64,000 bases of DNA, from NCBI RefSeq assembly GCF_011742555.1, contig NZ_JAAQQR010000002.1, positions 124,001 through 188,000 on the forward strand, in the 5' to 3' direction. Source of the stretch: Luteibacter jiangsuensis (lineage in GTDB: Bacteria > Pseudomonadota > Gammaproteobacteria > Xanthomonadales > Rhodanobacteraceae). Position numbers and translations under genes: made by a program. The number at the start of each line of letters is the position of its first letter. Position 1 is the first letter of the stretch. The notes beneath the pieces are model-generated. The model worked only from the letters and a program-made list of their open reading frames with translations. It was not told the origin of the DNA and ran no database searches. Below, in pieces: positions 61,686 through 64,000 of the stretch.

Positions 61686-62259
61686 GGTCGTCATGGCGAC
61701 GCTCGGTATGGCGCTCCTGGCGAGCACATCCGCGTTCGCGAAGAAGGCCGACCGCGATCAGCCCGCGGACGTCGTCTCGAAGTCCTTCGACGGCACCCAG
61801 GCGCCCCAGAACGGGCAGCCGGGCAAGGTCATCTGGACCACCAACGTCGTTCTGACCCAGGGCACCCTGAAGATCACCGGCAGCAAGGCCACCGGTTATC
61901 TGGACGCCGACAACACGCTGACCCGCGTGGTCGTGGAAGGTTCTCCCGCCACCATCCACCAGTTGGACGACCAGAACCAGCCGATGGACGGCCGGGCCAG
62001 CAACATCGATTACAAGATCGACAAGGACTTCGCGGTTCTCACCGGCAACGCCTATGTGAACCAGCCGGCCAAGGGTAGCGCTCAGGGCGACAAGCTCACC
62101 TACAACACGAGCGACAGCACGATGACCGGCGAGAGCAGTGGCGGAGCCCCCGTGCACATGACCTTCCAGCCGAAGAACAAGGCCCCGGGCACGCCCGCCG
62201 CGTCCCCTGAGACACCGGCGAAGGACGCCGCCCCGGCCACCGACACCAAGAAGCCCTGA
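61648..62259 (+). CDS. lptA: LPS transport periplasmic protein LptA
   Basis: 203 residues from the ATG at 61648, with GGAG seven bases upstream. A second ATG at 61693, after AAGG, would start right after the lptC stop but leave a signal peptide without positive residues, so the longer form is preferred. Signal peptide ends ASTSAFA. OstA/LptA fold ([38 protein letters not shown]). A 25-residue tail is rich in Pro, Ala, Lys ([15 protein letters not shown]). It bridges the periplasm between LptC and LptD. Confidence 0.92.
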   Translation: MQFTLSTSRANAKVVMATLGMALLASTSAFAKKADRDQPADVVSKSFDGTQAPQNGQPGKVIWTTNVVLTQGTLKITGSKATGYLDADNTLTRVVVEGSPATIHQLDDQNQPMDGRASNIDYKIDKDFAVLTGNAYVNQPAKGSAQGDKLTYNTSDSTMTGESSGGAPVHMTFQPKNKAPGTPAASPETPAKDAAPATDTKKP

Positions 62260-62263
62260 TCCG

Positions 62264-62983
<720 letters not shown>

Positions 62984-63071
62984 CCTCCGGCCGGCCGGGA
63001 TAGCCGACCGACCGCTGGCCTGGGCCAGTCCCAGGGGGTAGGATGGCTCGGGAACCACAAGCGTCGAAGGC

Positions 63072-64000
63072 ATGAAACCCGGACTCCAGTTTCGCCTCCA
63101 TCAGCAGCTCACGCTGACGCCGCAATTGCAGCAGGCCATCCGCCTGTTGCAGCTGTCGCAGCTCGAGCTCGAGGCCGAACTCCGCCAGATCGCGGAAAGC
63201 AATCCGTTGCTCGAGTTCGCCGAAGATGCCGAATCGGACGCCGAAACCGACGTCAGCGAAGAAAACGACTTCGAGGCTCCCGAATTCCCTTCGCGTGAGG
63301 AATCGCCCGCCAAGTCTTCCAAGGAAGACGACGAATCCACCGCCGCCCCGTCCGAGGAACTGGCGCCCGAGTGGGACGACGACCGTTTCCAGGGCGACCC
63401 GAGCGAATACGGTGGCAGCGCCTCCCGCACGGGGGGCACGGACGAGGATGGTTTCGAGCCGCAGAACGCGGCTCCGGAAAGCCTCCAGCAGCATCTGGAA
63501 TGGCAGCTCAACCTGTCCCAGTTCTCTCCGCGCGAACATGCCATCGCCACGGCCATCATCCACGCGCTGGACGAAGACGGTTACCTCCGCGACGGCGTCG
63601 CCGCCGTGGAAGCGGCCCTTCCGGCCGAAATGGCGGCCAGCGCGGACGAGATCGACGCCGTGCGTCAGCGCGTGCAGCGCTTCGATCCCACCGGCGTCGC
63701 CAGCCTCGACCTCCGCGACTGCCTGTTCTGCCAGCTTTCCCAGTTCTCCCTCGACACACCGCACCGCGAACTCGCCATCCGCGTCGTGAACGAGGAACTC
63801 GAACTGCTTGCCCGGAACGACATCGCGAAAATCGCCCGCCGCCTGAAGGCAGCGGAGGAACACGTGACGGCCGCCGCCGCGCTCATCCGCAGCCTCGACC
63901 CGCGCCCGGGCGCGGCGCTCGACGCCACCCCCGTGGAGTACGTGGCGCCCGACGTCTACGCGCGCCGCGAGAACGGCCGCTGGCAGGTCAGTCTCAACCC
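63072..64000 (+). CDS. rpoN: RNA polymerase sigma-54 factor, N-terminal part (3' cut by window edge)
   Basis: The first 309 codons are present; the gene continues past the window. Region I (MKPGLQFRLHQQLTLTPQLQ, QQAIRLLQLSQLELEAELRQ) binds activators and core polymerase. Region II is a long acidic linker (about 55-125; many Asp and Glu). Region III begins with ESLQQHLEWQLNLSQFSPRE and reaches FDPTGVASLDLRDCL. The DNA-binding helix and the RpoN box lie outside. The lptB-rpoN order is conserved. It would drive the glnK promoter at 18026. Confidence 0.96.
   Translation, partial: MKPGLQFRLHQQLTLTPQLQQAIRLLQLSQLELEAELRQIAESNPLLEFAEDAESDAETDVSEENDFEAPEFPSREESPAKSSKEDDESTAAPSEELAPEWDDDRFQGDPSEYGGSASRTGGTDEDGFEPQNAAPESLQQHLEWQLNLSQFSPREHAIATAIIHALDEDGYLRDGVAAVEAALPAEMAASADEIDAVRQRVQRFDPTGVASLDLRDCLFCQLSQFSLDTPHRELAIRVVNEELELLARNDIAKIARRLKAAEEHVTAAAALIRSLDPRPGAALDATPVEYVAPDVYARRENGRWQVSLN

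Overview
The window is a GC-rich chromosomal segment of a gammaproteobacterium. The closest fit is Xanthomonadales, probably the Rhodanobacteraceae (Luteibacter/Dyella type). The evidence is a SUF operon headed by an Rrf2 regulator, the order hda-AI-2E permease-DUF2066-purM-purN, the block murA/ibaG-kdsD-kdsC-lptC-lptA-lptB-rpoN, and repeated REP-like palindromes. The genus is inferred from gene content, not from a database search. I see no tRNA or rRNA genes, prophage, insertion sequence or CRISPR array. The window opens inside prfC and closes inside rpoN, so both genes are cut.

Layout. 0-8.2 kb: end of prfC, a cyclic-nucleotide-domain/thioredoxin-reductase-like fusion, a CPBP membrane protease, and a large hybrid histidine kinase followed by a REC-GGDEF diguanylate cyclase. 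8.2-11.1 kb: a LysR regulator divergent from a YeiH-type transporter, then a second CPBP protein. 11.1-17.8 kb: an iron-sulfur assembly operon on the minus strand (rrf2-sufB-ACT protein-sufC-sufD-sufS) followed by a GNAT and a Rieske ferredoxin gene. 17.8-19.7 kb: glnK-amtB behind a clear sigma-54 promoter with an NtrC-like site. 19.9-23.2 kb: a lone gene for a 1102-residue exported protein that resembles the dermonecrotic-toxin-like DUF6543 family. 23.3-25 kb: amgK-murU peptidoglycan recycling. 25-28.6 kb: motA-motB and a PAS histidine kinase. 28.6-30.2 kb: two small unknown genes and an 845-bp gene-free stretch that holds a large inverted repeat.

30.2-34.8 kb: tgt-yajC-secD-secF (queuosine tRNA modification and protein export). 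35-36.5 kb: a fliK-like gene and an flhB C-terminal-domain homologue. 36.6-40.2 kb: zwf, with a histone-like basic tail, overlapping a GH15 hydrolase gene. 40.3-43.8 kb: a KefB-type antiporter and recQ. 43.9-49.8 kb: small unknown genes, an alkyltransferase-like protein, phosphate transport (DUF47-pit), a CorC/HlyC membrane protein, ExoD and TrmJ. 50-56.6 kb: suhB, an exported metallophosphoesterase, hda with its permease neighbour, purM-purN. 56.8-64 kb: a DUF3108 protein, murA, ibaG, and the lipopolysaccharide operon kdsD-kdsC-lptC-lptA-lptB leading into rpoN.

Most of the window is housekeeping. Overlapping ATGA stop/start junctions are frequent (sufB, sufC/sufD, GNAT/Rieske, amgK/murU, fliK/flhB-like, GH15/zwf, hda, kdsC/lptC) and point to translationally coupled operons. 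The accessory and more novel content is the exported DUF6543-like protein, the inverted-repeat intergenic region, the basic tail on Zwf, the cysteine-less thioredoxin-reductase fusion, and the REP-like and other palindromes.
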